Positions 6,968 to 14,002 of a stretch of 14,033 bases of DNA are shown one piece after another. The position numbers were made by a program, and so were the translations under genes. How positions within the stretch are numbered: the first letter of the stretch is position 1; each line of letters opens with the position of its first letter. The notes beneath the pieces were generated by a model. The model was given only the letters and a program-made list of their open reading frames with translations. It was not told the origin of the DNA and made no database searches. The DNA comes from Bacillota bacterium (lineage in GTDB: Bacteria; Bacillota; Dethiobacteria; DTU022; JAAZDU01): contig JAAZDU010000340.1 of the NCBI GenBank assembly GCA_012512665.1, positions 1-14,033 of the forward strand, read 5' to 3'.

Positions 6968-7510
6968 TTAATTCTCTTTGGCAACCACCCAGCCTAATAT
7001 TTCACCCTCCCCAAACGTATAAATAGAATAACCCTTGTGAGGATGCAGCAGCCCATCGTGAATATCTTTAATGCTTATAATGGCTGGTTTCTTCTTGTCC
7101 AAATGACCTTCAATTGTTATTAAGTCGCCAGGGTTTACCGCAAGCAATACAGATTCATTTTCAGTTTCTATTGTTGCAGCAGGCTCTTCATTGATACAAA
7201 TCTCTAAAAATTCTCCTTCTGCAAGTGCCATCTCTCCGCTTTCACTAGACAATACTTCCAAGATTATGTAATAATCAGGTTCTCGATGTGTATTTTGTGC
7301 TATTACATCCCTGGTCATAACATCCTGGTATGTATTAATTTCTACTTTGTCTCCCTCTAGCTGGTCAACTTTGCTGAGGATAGTACGCACACCCTCATGT
7401 GTCAAGAGAACCTGGCCAACAAAAAGGATGACAATGAGAATTAAGGCAGCTTGTAATAAGAACTTTTCAAAGCCGAGCACAAGCTTAGCCAATTGTTTGA
7501 AATTCAACAA
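6968..7510 (-). CDS. Single-pass membrane protein of unknown function
   Basis: A 180-residue protein with an N-terminal membrane helix (about residues 17-36, LLQAALILIVILFVGQVLL). An outside or inside soluble domain follows, acidic and apparently strand-rich (for example YYIILEVLSSE, ESVLLAVNPGDLITIEG, PAIISIKDI), ending in YTFGEGEILGWVVAKEN. I do not recognise the soluble domain. The first 50 residues resemble in style the short Bacillus YpfB protein encoded beside cmk (amphipathic start, helix ending in Q-x-LL, then SKV-x-Q-x-EG), which is suggestive only. The initiation codon is TTG: a GGGGG site lies 4 bases before the TTG at 7510 and 7 bases before the next TTG at 7507, so the true start may be the second. 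It lies 86 bases before aroH, with the aroH promoter in the gap, so it is probably a separate or only partly shared transcript. Confidence 0.75.
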   Translation of the reverse strand: MLNFKQLAKLVLGFEKFLLQAALILIVILFVGQVLLTHEGVRTILSKVDQLEGDKVEINTYQDVMTRDVIAQNTHREPDYYIILEVLSSESGEMALAEGEFLEICINEEPAATIETENESVLLAVNPGDLITIEGHLDKKKPAIISIKDIHDGLLHPHKGYSIYTFGEGEILGWVVAKEN

Positions 7511-7611
7511 GAAGCCCCCTTATCTTGCTTACTGCAATATCCTTATTTTGTTAATAGTTATCGTTTTTACTTAATCTTATTCATTTCTTAACGCAATATG
7601 TATGTATATAG

Positions 7612-7640
7612 AAATAAAAAAAAGACCTTTTAAGGGTCTT
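7612..7640 (-). terminator. Intrinsic terminator after the 172-residue hypothetical gene
   Basis: Minus-strand reading gives AAGACC, a 7-base loop, GGTCTT, then a run of seven T and ATTTC. The stem is 6 bp (7622-7627 with 7635-7640). It lies 37 bases behind the stop of the gene ending at 7678 and separates it from the next gene. Confidence 0.75.
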
Positions 7641-7677
7641 AAATTTTAATATATATTCTTAATTAATATAAATCTTT

Positions 7678-8196
7678 TTATTTAACTTCTTTTGCATTTT
7701 GGTTTATTTGCTTTTGCACCAGTTTATTAATTTTAAAAAGAAACCTTTCTATTTCTTTATTATTCAGCATAATGGAATCCGGTTCAAGAATATCAATGCG
7801 ACGAAATTCCTCTCTAACAACAAAGGAGAGAATATCCTCCAATGAATCAGCCTTAATTACCAGTTCCAATGGTGCATAAGAGATATTGTCTTCAATATCT
7901 TCATTATAAACTTGATAAATTTCACCGAGATCAATTTTTTCTACGTTGATGCCTTGTATAGGGATATTGCGCCACATGATAACCTGCTGTTCACGTGCCT
8001 CCTGAGCCACATCATGGGGGTTTTTACCACCCCAAAAAAAACGAGCTGGCTTGTGTTTACCTTTATAATCAAAACGGATCTTAACTTTCAACTGTGGACC
8101 CGTTTTTTCTTTTGTTTTGTCGCTATCATCAGCTAGATTATTCTGGCGATGATTTTCATTTTTTAAAATATCTTTATCTATTTCATGCCTTAGCAA
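7678..8196 (-). CDS. Hypothetical soluble protein
   Basis: A 172-residue protein with no membrane segment. The first 34 residues are highly charged and probably disordered (many K, D, N and E). A compact domain follows that begins LKVKIRFDYKGKHKPARFFWGG and continues with strand- and helix-like pieces (APLELVIKADSLEDILSFVV), ending in a basic helix (KINKLVQKQINQNAKEVK). I do not recognise the family. A nucleic-acid or ligand role cannot be claimed. It begins at TTG (8196), with GGGGG 7 bases upstream as in the next gene; no other start codon gives a comparable site. It is flanked by a 303-base non-coding stretch upstream and its own terminator downstream, so it seems monocistronic. Confidence 0.7.
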   Translation of the reverse strand: MLRHEIDKDILKNENHRQNNLADDSDKTKEKTGPQLKVKIRFDYKGKHKPARFFWGGKNPHDVAQEAREQQVIMWRNIPIQGINVEKIDLGEIYQVYNEDIEDNISYAPLELVIKADSLEDILSFVVREEFRRIDILEPDSIMLNNKEIERFLFKINKLVQKQINQNAKEVK

Positions 8197-8499
8197 ATTC
8201 CTGCCCCCTTAGTAAAATAGCAACCTTAGCTTTAAAATTTATTATTGCATGTTGTGAAAAATAAATTCGATGGAAAAATAGTAAAACCCTTTTTTTATTA
8301 CTTCTGCCTTTTTAATTTTAATAACTAAAGTTTTTTTTCAGCTAGCATCTCTAATACTATAGGACTAAATAAATTTTGTCTTTTAGCGATTTTAAAGATG
8401 GCCGTATATATTAAGTTTTAAAAACAAGCCCTAATAATAATTCATCTTTATCCGTGGCAAAATATATAAAACAAAAGCTGGAGAGCTGGATGTTTTCAC
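8197..8499. other. AT-rich intergenic region between divergent genes
   Basis: This 303-base stretch separates the divergently transcribed hypothetical gene (minus) and the glycosyltransferase (plus), so it must hold both promoters. I see no reading frame longer than a few codons, no RNA gene, no convincing hairpin and no long repeat. Possible -10 boxes exist (TATATT at 8407-8412 on the plus strand; AATAAT after TGC near 8245 on the minus strand), but neither has a good -35 at proper distance, so no promoter is called. Confidence 0.6.
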
Positions 8500-9705
8500 G
8501 TGAGTAAAGAACCTTTTTACCCAATAAAACAATTAAGGATAGGTTTTTTTACTGACAGCTATTTGCCCTATTATAGCGGTGTCGTTCATTCGATCCTAAG
8601 CTTTAAAAAAAACCTAGAGAAGTTAAACCATAAAATATTTATTTTTTGCCCCTCTTATCACAACAGTAAACCCGAAGCGGGCGTATTTAGATTTATTTCT
8701 TTTCCTGCACCCACTCATCGTCATTTCAATCTTGCTTTCCCTTTCTCTTTTAATATTATGGCTACAGTTCGCGGGTTAAATCTTGATTTGATACACGTTC
8801 ATTCACCCTTTTTAATGGGTTGCCTAGGAGCTGCGGTCGCTAAAAAAAATAATTTGCCCCTAATTTTTACTTACCATACTTTTTATCATCATTACTTGCA
8901 TTATATACCGATTACGCCTGCTATTGCTTTTTCTTTCCTTCGTTACTGGGAGAGACGATTTTGCAACAACTGTCAATTAATTATTGCCCCTTCCGCATCA
9001 GTTAAAAACCATTTGTTAAAACAAAATATCCTGGCTCCCATAAAAGTGTTGCCAACAGGCATTGAATTGAAAGAATTTCAAATACCAAAAGTCGTAAATT
9101 ATTATCAAAATAAATATAACCTGCCACAGAATTCTAAGGTGCTGCTAACTGTAAGCAGGCTCAGCAAAGAAAAAAATATTTATTTTATATTAAAGGTGTT
9201 CTCTAAATTGCCAGCATCCATAATTAAACAATGTTACCTATTTATTATTGGAGAGGGTCCAGAAAAGGAAAAACTCCAAAATTACAGTAAGCAAATGTTA
9301 TATAATTCGCATATTTATTTTACTGGAACTGTATCACGAAAAGAACTGGTAGATCATTACATTAATGCGGATATTTTTATTTTTTCCTCGCCCTCAGAAA
9401 CACAGGGTCTTGTCATCTGCGAAGCTAAAGCTGCAGGCTTGCCCGTTGTAGCTCTCAGAGCATCTGGTGTTACTGAAGCAATTGACAACGGAAAGGACGG
9501 TTTTTTAATAGAACCTCTGGATGAAAATAGTTTTATGCAAAAAATACTGCTCCTGTTATCAGACTATAAACTAAGAGAGAGATTTTCTCATGAAGCGAAA
9601 AAAAAGTCGGTTTCTTTTTCTGCCCAACAACGTGCCATACAGCTACAAAATTATTACTTGGAATTGCTTCAAAGCAGCTCATTTAATATTGCTGCATATC
9701 ATTGA
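8500..9705 (+). CDS. GT4-family glycosyltransferase (diacylglycerol glucosyltransferase / mannosyltransferase-like)
   Basis: A 401-residue GT-B fold glycosyltransferase. The N-terminal half begins RIGFFTDSYLPYYSGVVHSI (13-32), with the glycine loop typical of family 4 enzymes, and contains HVHSPF (99-104). The C-terminal nucleotide-sugar half has VSRLSKEKN, IIGEGPEKEKL (249-259) and the EX7E motif E300/E308 (SETQGLVICEAKAAGLP). The closest known types are lipid glucosyltransferases making mono-glucosyl-diacylglycerol and phosphatidylinositol mannosyltransferases; donor and acceptor cannot be decided here. A cluster of histidines and aromatics (YHTFYHHYLHYIP, 125-137) fits membrane-surface enzymes. 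The start is GTG at 8500 with GGA 9 bases upstream. It is the only plus-strand gene, is very AT-rich, and overlaps gltX tail-to-tail by 23 bp. Confidence 0.88.
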   Translation: MSKEPFYPIKQLRIGFFTDSYLPYYSGVVHSILSFKKNLEKLNHKIFIFCPSYHNSKPEAGVFRFISFPAPTHRHFNLAFPFSFNIMATVRGLNLDLIHVHSPFLMGCLGAAVAKKNNLPLIFTYHTFYHHYLHYIPITPAIAFSFLRYWERRFCNNCQLIIAPSASVKNHLLKQNILAPIKVLPTGIELKEFQIPKVVNYYQNKYNLPQNSKVLLTVSRLSKEKNIYFILKVFSKLPASIIKQCYLFIIGEGPEKEKLQNYSKQMLYNSHIYFTGTVSRKELVDHYINADIFIFSSPSETQGLVICEAKAAGLPVVALRASGVTEAIDNGKDGFLIEPLDENSFMQKILLLLSDYKLRERFSHEAKKKSVSFSAQQRAIQLQNYYLELLQSSSFNIAAYH

Positions 9706-11155
9706 TGTAATCAATAGCATTCCTAATACGAGATACAGTTTTTTGCTTGCCAATGATCTCTGCTATTTCTAACAAGTCCGGTCCACCCGTTGTACCTGTT
9801 ATTGCTAATCTAAAAAGTGGATTTACCTTTGAAATAGAAATATTCTTTTTCTCTTTTAAATCATTAATAGCTTTTACTATCGTTTCTTTGTTAAATTCTT
9901 TAAGATCGGTAATACTGGAAAGCAGATCCTTTAAAATATCCTGAGAGCCCTGCTTGAGAAAATGCTTTTTCTTTCCTTTATCATCAAATTTAAAATCATC
10001 ACTAAAAAAGTAAGTCGCGGTGCGTCCCATCTCATCTAAAGTTTTAGCTCTTTCACGTAAAGCTTGTACCACTTTATGCAGATATGGTATGGTATCCCTT
10101 TTTGATAAATCTATCTCGTTATACTTTTGAAAAAAAGGAAAGGCCAGCTCTGTCAGTTGTTGTATTTCTAGCTGTTTCATATAAACACTATTTAACCATG
10201 TTAATTTTTGCACATCATAAACAGCTGCATTTTTTTGCACTTTATTAAGGTCAAAAAGCTTTACCATTTCTTCCAACGAGATAATCTCCCGGTTATTTCC
10301 AGGAGACCATCCTAGCAAGCCCAGGTAATTGATTAACGCCTGTGGCAGGTAGCCCTGTTCTTTAAATTCTTCTACTGAGGTTGCGCCATGTCTTTTGCTT
10401 AGCTTGCTTCTATCCGGGGCAAGTATCATGGGAACATGGGCAAAAGAAGGCAATGGAAAGCCCAGAGACTTTCCAATCAATATCTGGCGTGGAGTGTTAG
10501 ACAGATGTTCTTCAGCCCTTATGATATGGGTAATTTTCATATAAAAATCATCCACAACACTGGCAAAATTATAAGTTGGTGTAAAATCTGACTTCATAAT
10601 AATAAAGTCATCTATAGAATTATTATCAAAAGAAACTTCTCCCCTTATTAAATCATTTACCAGAGTAACCCCGTCTGAAGGCGTTTTTAGCCTTAGAACA
10701 GGATTATTATCCTGCTTTCTTAAATCCTCCTGCTCCTCCCTGGAGAGCTCTCTACAAAATCCAGGATATTTAGGCGTTTTCCCTTCAGATATGGCTTTTT
10801 CTTTTTCCTTCTCCAGTTTTTCGCGAGAACAAAAGCAAAAAAAAGCTTTCCCTTCATCAACAAGGCGAAGCGCTTCTTTTCTATATATTTCAAGCCTCTG
10901 AGATTGAATGTATGGGCCATACTCACCGCCTTTATCCGGACCTTCATCATAATCAAGACCTAACCATGTAAGGGAATCTATTATTTGCTTTAGATAGGCA
11001 TCCTCTGACCTTTCCTTATCCGTATCATCTATGCGTAGGATCATCTTGCCTGCATTTTGACGCGCAAAAAGCCAGTTAAATAGGGCTGTGCGGGCACCTC
11101 CAATATGTAGCTGGCCTGTTGGGCTAGGAGCAAAACGTACGCGTACTGTTGCCAT
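9683..11155 (-). CDS. gltX: Glutamyl-tRNA synthetase
   Basis: A 490-residue class I aminoacyl-tRNA synthetase that charges tRNA-Glu, or both tRNA-Glu and tRNA-Gln in organisms lacking GlnRS. The HIGH-type motif is HIGG at residues 17-20 (APSPTGQLHIGGARTALFNW). The KMSKS-type motif is KLSKR at 251-255 (DRSKLSKRHGATSVEEF). A zinc-site pattern C107, C109, Y130, C134 lies in the acceptor-binding region. The anticodon-binding C-terminal part is complete, so length is normal. The start at 11155 follows AAAGGAG by 11 bases; a TTG seven codons earlier would include that SD inside the gene. It is 56 bases behind the sirtuin gene, across an inverted repeat. Its last 23 bases overlap the oppositely oriented glycosyltransferase. 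Confidence 0.97.
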   Translation of the reverse strand: MATVRVRFAPSPTGQLHIGGARTALFNWLFARQNAGKMILRIDDTDKERSEDAYLKQIIDSLTWLGLDYDEGPDKGGEYGPYIQSQRLEIYRKEALRLVDEGKAFFCFCSREKLEKEKEKAISEGKTPKYPGFCRELSREEQEDLRKQDNNPVLRLKTPSDGVTLVNDLIRGEVSFDNNSIDDFIIMKSDFTPTYNFASVVDDFYMKITHIIRAEEHLSNTPRQILIGKSLGFPLPSFAHVPMILAPDRSKLSKRHGATSVEEFKEQGYLPQALINYLGLLGWSPGNNREIISLEEMVKLFDLNKVQKNAAVYDVQKLTWLNSVYMKQLEIQQLTELAFPFFQKYNEIDLSKRDTIPYLHKVVQALRERAKTLDEMGRTATYFFSDDFKFDDKGKKKHFLKQGSQDILKDLLSSITDLKEFNKETIVKAINDLKEKKNISISKVNPLFRLAITGTTGGPDLLEIAEIIGKQKTVSRIRNAIDYINDMQQY

Positions 11156-11181
11156 TATAATAATTACTCCTTTCAATCCGT

Positions 11182-11219
11182 AAAAGTAAAAGTGGCTTAT
11201 GCGTTATACTTTTACTTTT
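11182..11219. repeat. 12-bp perfect inverted repeat between sirtuin gene and gltX
   Basis: AAAAGTAAAAGT at 11182-11193 is repeated inverted as ACTTTTACTTTT at 11208-11219, with a 14-base loop. The right arm contains the sirtuin stop codon (11214-11212). As RNA it makes a 12-bp but AU-rich stem; on the minus strand it is not followed by a T-run outside the stem, so it is at best a weak terminator. It may instead be an RNA processing or stability element between the two genes. The gltX SD begins about 10 bases after it. Confidence 0.7.
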
Positions 11220-11964
11220 CTAGTAGTTGTAAAAGCTTGGACAAAATGCTACCGCTTTTTTCACGAAATACAACTTCTGCCCTATCATCATAAGGCGTCG
11301 GCTGTAAATTAATAATGACTATTTTAGAAACATACTGGGGAAGGCTGGCTACAGGGTAAACAGTTAAACTGCTGCCAACAACTAAAAGGAGATCACATTC
11401 ATTAGCAAGGGTCCTTTCTGCTTCGAAAAAAGCTTTTCCCATTGGGTCACCAAAAAGAACAACATCCGGCCTTACAATACCAGAGCAGTTCTCACAGAAA
11501 GGAGGGTTGTGCCCATGATCGAGCTGTTCAACCATGTATTCAAAAGGGTAGCTGCGCCCGCATTCTATACAGTGGCCTGTTCTTAAATGGCCGTGTACTT
11601 CCCAAATATTTCTGGAGCCAGCTTTATAGTGCAAACCATCTATATTTTGTGTAACTATGCCCTTCAGTATATTCATCTTCTCCATTTTTGCCAAGGCATA
11701 ATGGCCTTTGTTTGGTTGGGCATCTTGTAGCGTTATAAACCTTTTGAAGCCTGCCTCAAAAAATAACCTGGGGTTACTTTTTAAAACCTGCGCTGATGAT
11801 GTTTTTATAGGATCAACTTTTTCCCAAATACCTGTTCCTGGGCTGCGAAAATCAGGTAAGCCGCTTTCGGTACTAATGCCAGCGCCGGTTAAAGCGAAAA
11901 AACCCTTAGCTTTTTTTATAAGTTCAACTGTTTTATTTAATCGATCGTCCAGTTTCTCTTCCAT
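11212..11964 (-). CDS. NAD-dependent protein deacylase (sirtuin, Sir2/CobB family)
   Basis: A 250-residue sirtuin that removes acyl groups from protein lysines using NAD+. NAD-binding motifs are GAGISTESGLPDFR (27-40), TQNIDGLH (105-112) and GSSLTVYPVASLP (197-209). The catalytic histidine is H124 in EVHGH. The structural zinc is held by C132, C135, C157 and C160. Everything needed for activity is present and length is typical. The Tyr/Arg pair that marks desuccinylase-type (CobB/SIRT5) enzymes is not evident near residues 65-80, so plain deacetylase activity is the simpler guess. The ATG at 11964 has AAAGGAGA 7 bases upstream; the open frame beyond it up to 12075 overlaps a likely promoter and is taken as non-coding. 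It is followed by gltX in the same direction. Confidence 0.95.
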   Translation of the reverse strand: MEEKLDDRLNKTVELIKKAKGFFALTGAGISTESGLPDFRSPGTGIWEKVDPIKTSSAQVLKSNPRLFFEAGFKRFITLQDAQPNKGHYALAKMEKMNILKGIVTQNIDGLHYKAGSRNIWEVHGHLRTGHCIECGRSYPFEYMVEQLDHGHNPPFCENCSGIVRPDVVLFGDPMGKAFFEAERTLANECDLLLVVGSSLTVYPVASLPQYVSKIVIINLQPTPYDDRAEVVFREKSGSILSKLLQLLEK

Positions 11965-12009
11965 GTGGGTCTCTCCTTTCCAAAAACAAGCACTAGTAAG
12001 CTCACTTTC

Positions 12010-12036
12010 ATTATATAGTTCTTGGGAGAGTGTAAA
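12010..12036 (-). promoter_or_regulatory. Candidate sigma-A promoter for the sirtuin gene
   Basis: On the minus strand a perfect TATAAT (12015-12010) is preceded by TTTACA (12036-12031; 5 of 6 against TTGACA). The spacing is 15 bases, shorter than the preferred 17, which lowers confidence. Transcription would begin near 12003, about 40 bases before the start codon. Confidence 0.45.
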
Positions 12037-12054
12037 TGTCCTGCTGCTTAAAGT

Positions 12055-12097
12055 AAAAAGACCCCCCCCTAACACTTATTGTGTCAGAAAGGGTGGC
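12055..12097 (-). terminator. Possible terminator between the DUF1657 and sirtuin genes
   Basis: On the minus strand GCCACCC (12097-12091) can pair imperfectly with a run of eight G (12069-12062), enclosing a small ACAC/GTGT hairpin, and is followed by TCTTTTTACTTT. The layout suits an intrinsic terminator placed just before the sirtuin promoter, but the stem has a mismatch and a bulge. Confidence 0.4.
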
Positions 12098-12153
12098 TTA
12101 AAAATGTATTATAAAGTATATTATTAGGAACCTTTATACTGGGGTTCTTCTTT

Positions 12154-12330
12154 TTATACCTGCCGCAGCCTTGATTCCAGGCTTTGCACAATACCTTTTG
12201 TCTGCTCGGCCAGTTCACTATAAGATTGTCTTGCAGCTAGATTATCAGTCTCCAAAGCAAAAGACTCTAAACTACTCTGCACATTTTTAAAATTGGAAAG
12301 GCATATCTTAAGTTTATTGCTTACTGTCAT
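12154..12330 (-). CDS. DUF1657 family small protein
   Basis: A 58-residue protein in what otherwise looks like intergenic space, beginning MTVSNKLKICLSNFKNVQSS, with LESFALETDN (21-30), then a YSELAEQTKGIVQSLESRL-type end. The MTV start, the LESFAL segment, the Y-x-E-x-A-x-QT stretch and the final SLESRLRQV match the short DUF1657 family of spore formers. These proteins are two-helix, about 60-70 residues long, and often lie near spoVA-type genes; their molecular role is not known. The ATG has GGGGG 6 bases upstream, which together with the family match makes it a real gene despite its size. It stands alone between the decarboxylase terminator and the sirtuin promoter. A TATAAT at 12354-12349 might be its -10 box, but no good -35 accompanies it. 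Confidence 0.88.
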   Translation of the reverse strand: MTVSNKLKICLSNFKNVQSSLESFALETDNLAARQSYSELAEQTKGIVQSLESRLRQV

Positions 12331-12406
12331 TCTTTTCCCCCGCTATAGATTATACTACTAATAATCATATTGTTATTATGCCTGATTTATAATCCAATAA
12401 TACAAT

Positions 12407-12433
12407 AAAAAAACCCCTTTATTAAGGGGTTTT
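12407..12433 (-). terminator. Strong intrinsic terminator of the decarboxylase operon
   Basis: Minus-strand reading gives AAAACCCCTT, a 4-base loop and AAGGGGTTTT, extended to a run of seven T (12413-12407). The 10-bp stem begins 12 bases after the beta-subunit stop codon. The same hairpin has four T on the plus strand and might stop transcription from that side too. Confidence 0.92.
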
Positions 12434-12444
12434 AGGTTTCTACA

Positions 12445-13572
12445 CTAGAGAAGAGATAAAAAGATTCCGGCAGCTACTGCAGAACCAATTACGCCAGCCA
12501 CGTTTGGCCCCATAGCATGCATTAATAAAAAGTTCGCGGGGTTGGCTTCCCTCCCTACAACTTGGGAAACTCTAGCTGCCATGGGAACTGCTGAAACTCC
12601 AGCTGAACCGATCAAAGGATTTATTTTTCCTCCTGTAATTTTACACATTACTTTGCCCATCAGTACTCCGCCAGCAGTACCGAAAGCAAAAGCTATTAAC
12701 CCCAAAATAATAATTTGAATAGTCTCCGCAGTCAAGAAATATTCAGCGCTTGCCTTTGCCCCCACGGTTAGTCCTAGGAAAATAACCACGATATTGTTAA
12801 GTTCGTTTTGCGCAGCATCACTCAGCCTATCAGTAACACCACATTCTCTTAATAAATTACCAAACATAAGCATTCCTAACAAGGGAATAGCTGCAGGTAA
12901 GAGTAAACCAGTTATAATAATAACAACTATGGGGAAAAGAATCTTTTCCGTTTTAGATACTGGGCGAAGCTGAGTCATCACTATTTTTCGTTCTTCTTCC
13001 GTAGTTAAAGCTTTCATAATGGGAGGCTGAATAATAGGAACCAGGGCCATGTAGGAATAGGCTGCAATAGCCACTGCTCCCAACAAATGGGGGGCTAGCT
13101 GCGAAGTTACGTAGATGGCCGTAGGCCCATCAGCTCCACCAATTATTCCAATGGAAGCAGATTCTAAAGGGGAAAACCCTAATAAAATCGCTCCAATAAA
13201 AGTAACAAAAATCCCAAGTTGAGCCGCAGCACCAAGGAGCAGGGTCATGGGGTTAGAAATCAATGGCCCAAAATCTGTTAAAGCTCCTATGCCTAAAAAG
13301 ATCAGGGGTGGGTAGACCCCCAATTCTACCCCCTGATAAAGGTAATAAAAAAGGCCTCCCGGCTGGCCGGCATCAGGTGGATTCATTAAATCTCCCAAAG
13401 GAAAATTCACTAAAAGCATGCCGAAACTAATGGGCACTAAAAGCAATGGCTCGTACTTTTTTACTATGCCCAAATAAAGAAGAAAACAGGCAATTATGAT
13501 CATAATTACCTTTGTTAATTCCAAATTAGCAAAACCAGTTAAAAAAACAAATTCGGCTAGTTTTTCTAACAT
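12445..13572 (-). CDS. Sodium-translocating decarboxylase, beta subunit
   Basis: A 375-residue polytopic membrane protein of the OadB/MmdB/GcdB family. It takes the carboxyl group from carboxybiotin, releases CO2 and pumps Na+ outward. Residues known to be essential in Klebsiella OadB are present: the aspartate of [11 protein letters not shown] (D148), the tyrosine region [11 protein letters not shown] (172-174), and the serine and arginine of [12 protein letters not shown] (S327, R334). Other family signatures are [23 protein letters not shown] (238-260) and [21 protein letters not shown]. The ATG at 13572 has AGGAGG 10 bases upstream. It follows the biotin carrier by 19 bases, as in the mmdADCB order of methylmalonyl-CoA decarboxylase operons. 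The substrate (oxaloacetate, methylmalonyl-CoA or glutaconyl-CoA) depends on the alpha subunit, which lies outside the window, so no symbol is given. Confidence 0.95.
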   Translation of the reverse strand: MLEKLAEFVFLTGFANLELTKVIMIIIACFLLYLGIVKKYEPLLLVPISFGMLLVNFPLGDLMNPPDAGQPGGLFYYLYQGVELGVYPPLIFLGIGALTDFGPLISNPMTLLLGAAAQLGIFVTFIGAILLGFSPLESASIGIIGGADGPTAIYVTSQLAPHLLGAVAIAAYSYMALVPIIQPPIMKALTTEEERKIVMTQLRPVSKTEKILFPIVVIIITGLLLPAAIPLLGMLMFGNLLRECGVTDRLSDAAQNELNNIVVIFLGLTVGAKASAEYFLTAETIQIIILGLIAFAFGTAGGVLMGKVMCKITGGKINPLIGSAGVSAVPMAARVSQVVGREANPANFLLMHAMGPNVAGVIGSAVAAGIFLSLL

Positions 13573-13591
13573 ATCTCTTTTTCCTCCTAAA

Positions 13592-14002
13592 TTACTCGAT
13601 AACTACCATAATGTCTCCCGTGTTTACTGTTCCTCCTTTAGTAACATTGACTTGCGATACGCTGCCGCTACACGGAGCAGTAATTTCGTTTTCCATCTTC
13701 ATAGCCTCTAATATTAGAAGGACATCCCCCTCTTTGACCTGCTGCCCAGGCTGGACTTTTACCTCTAAGACTGAACCCGGCATAGGGGCAGTTACTTCTG
13801 TTCCCCCAGCTGGGGAAGCCGGAGAAGATTGAGGCTGCGGTTTTTCCTGAACAGGAGCAGCAGGTACAGCTTCAGAACGTACAACTTCCTGCGGAGTATT
13901 AGCAGAAACAGAAGCGCTTGCTCCACCCATTTCCTTCTCATTAATTTCTTCAATCAACACTTCATATGATTGTCCATTTACTGTAACTTTAAATTTCCTC
14001 AA
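13592..14002 (-). CDS. Biotin carrier (gamma) subunit of the decarboxylase
   Basis: A 136-residue biotin carboxyl carrier protein. The C-terminal biotinyl domain (about 68-136) carries EAMKMEN with the biotin-accepting lysine K102, preceded by the usual [12 protein letters not shown] hairpin. A flexible linker rich in A, P, Q and S (about 27-67) connects it to a short N-terminal part ([20 protein letters not shown]) that resembles the docking segment of such carriers. It shuttles the carboxyl group from the alpha carboxyltransferase to the beta membrane subunit encoded next. The start codon is TTG at 14002, supported by an excellent AAGGAGG site 8 bases upstream. The gene upstream of it ends within or just beyond the last 30 bases of the window and cannot be read. 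Confidence 0.95.
   Translation of the reverse strand: MRKFKVTVNGQSYEVLIEEINEKEMGGASASVSANTPQEVVRSEAVPAAPVQEKPQPQSSPASPAGGTEVTAPMPGSVLEVKVQPGQQVKEGDVLLILEAMKMENEITAPCSGSVSQVNVTKGGTVNTGDIMVVIE

Noticed and set aside
8490..8507. Five-codon ATG frame overlapping the glycosyltransferase GTG start
   Set aside because: It has a GGAG upstream and could be a leader peptide, but it is too short to support and may be chance.
11965..12075. N-terminal extension of the sirtuin to 12075
   Set aside because: The extra residues are not sirtuin-like, the segment contains TATAAT and the poly-G hairpin end, and the ATG at 11964 has a strong SD.
11708..12127. 139-codon plus-strand open frame across the sirtuin start
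   Set aside because: Antisense to conserved sirtuin motifs; composition and lack of any recognisable domain mark it as a shadow.
12126..12149. Hairpin GGAACC...GGGTTCTT behind the DUF1657 gene
   Set aside because: On the minus strand it is not followed by a T-run; the T-rich side faces the plus strand, where no gene ends. Too weak to call.
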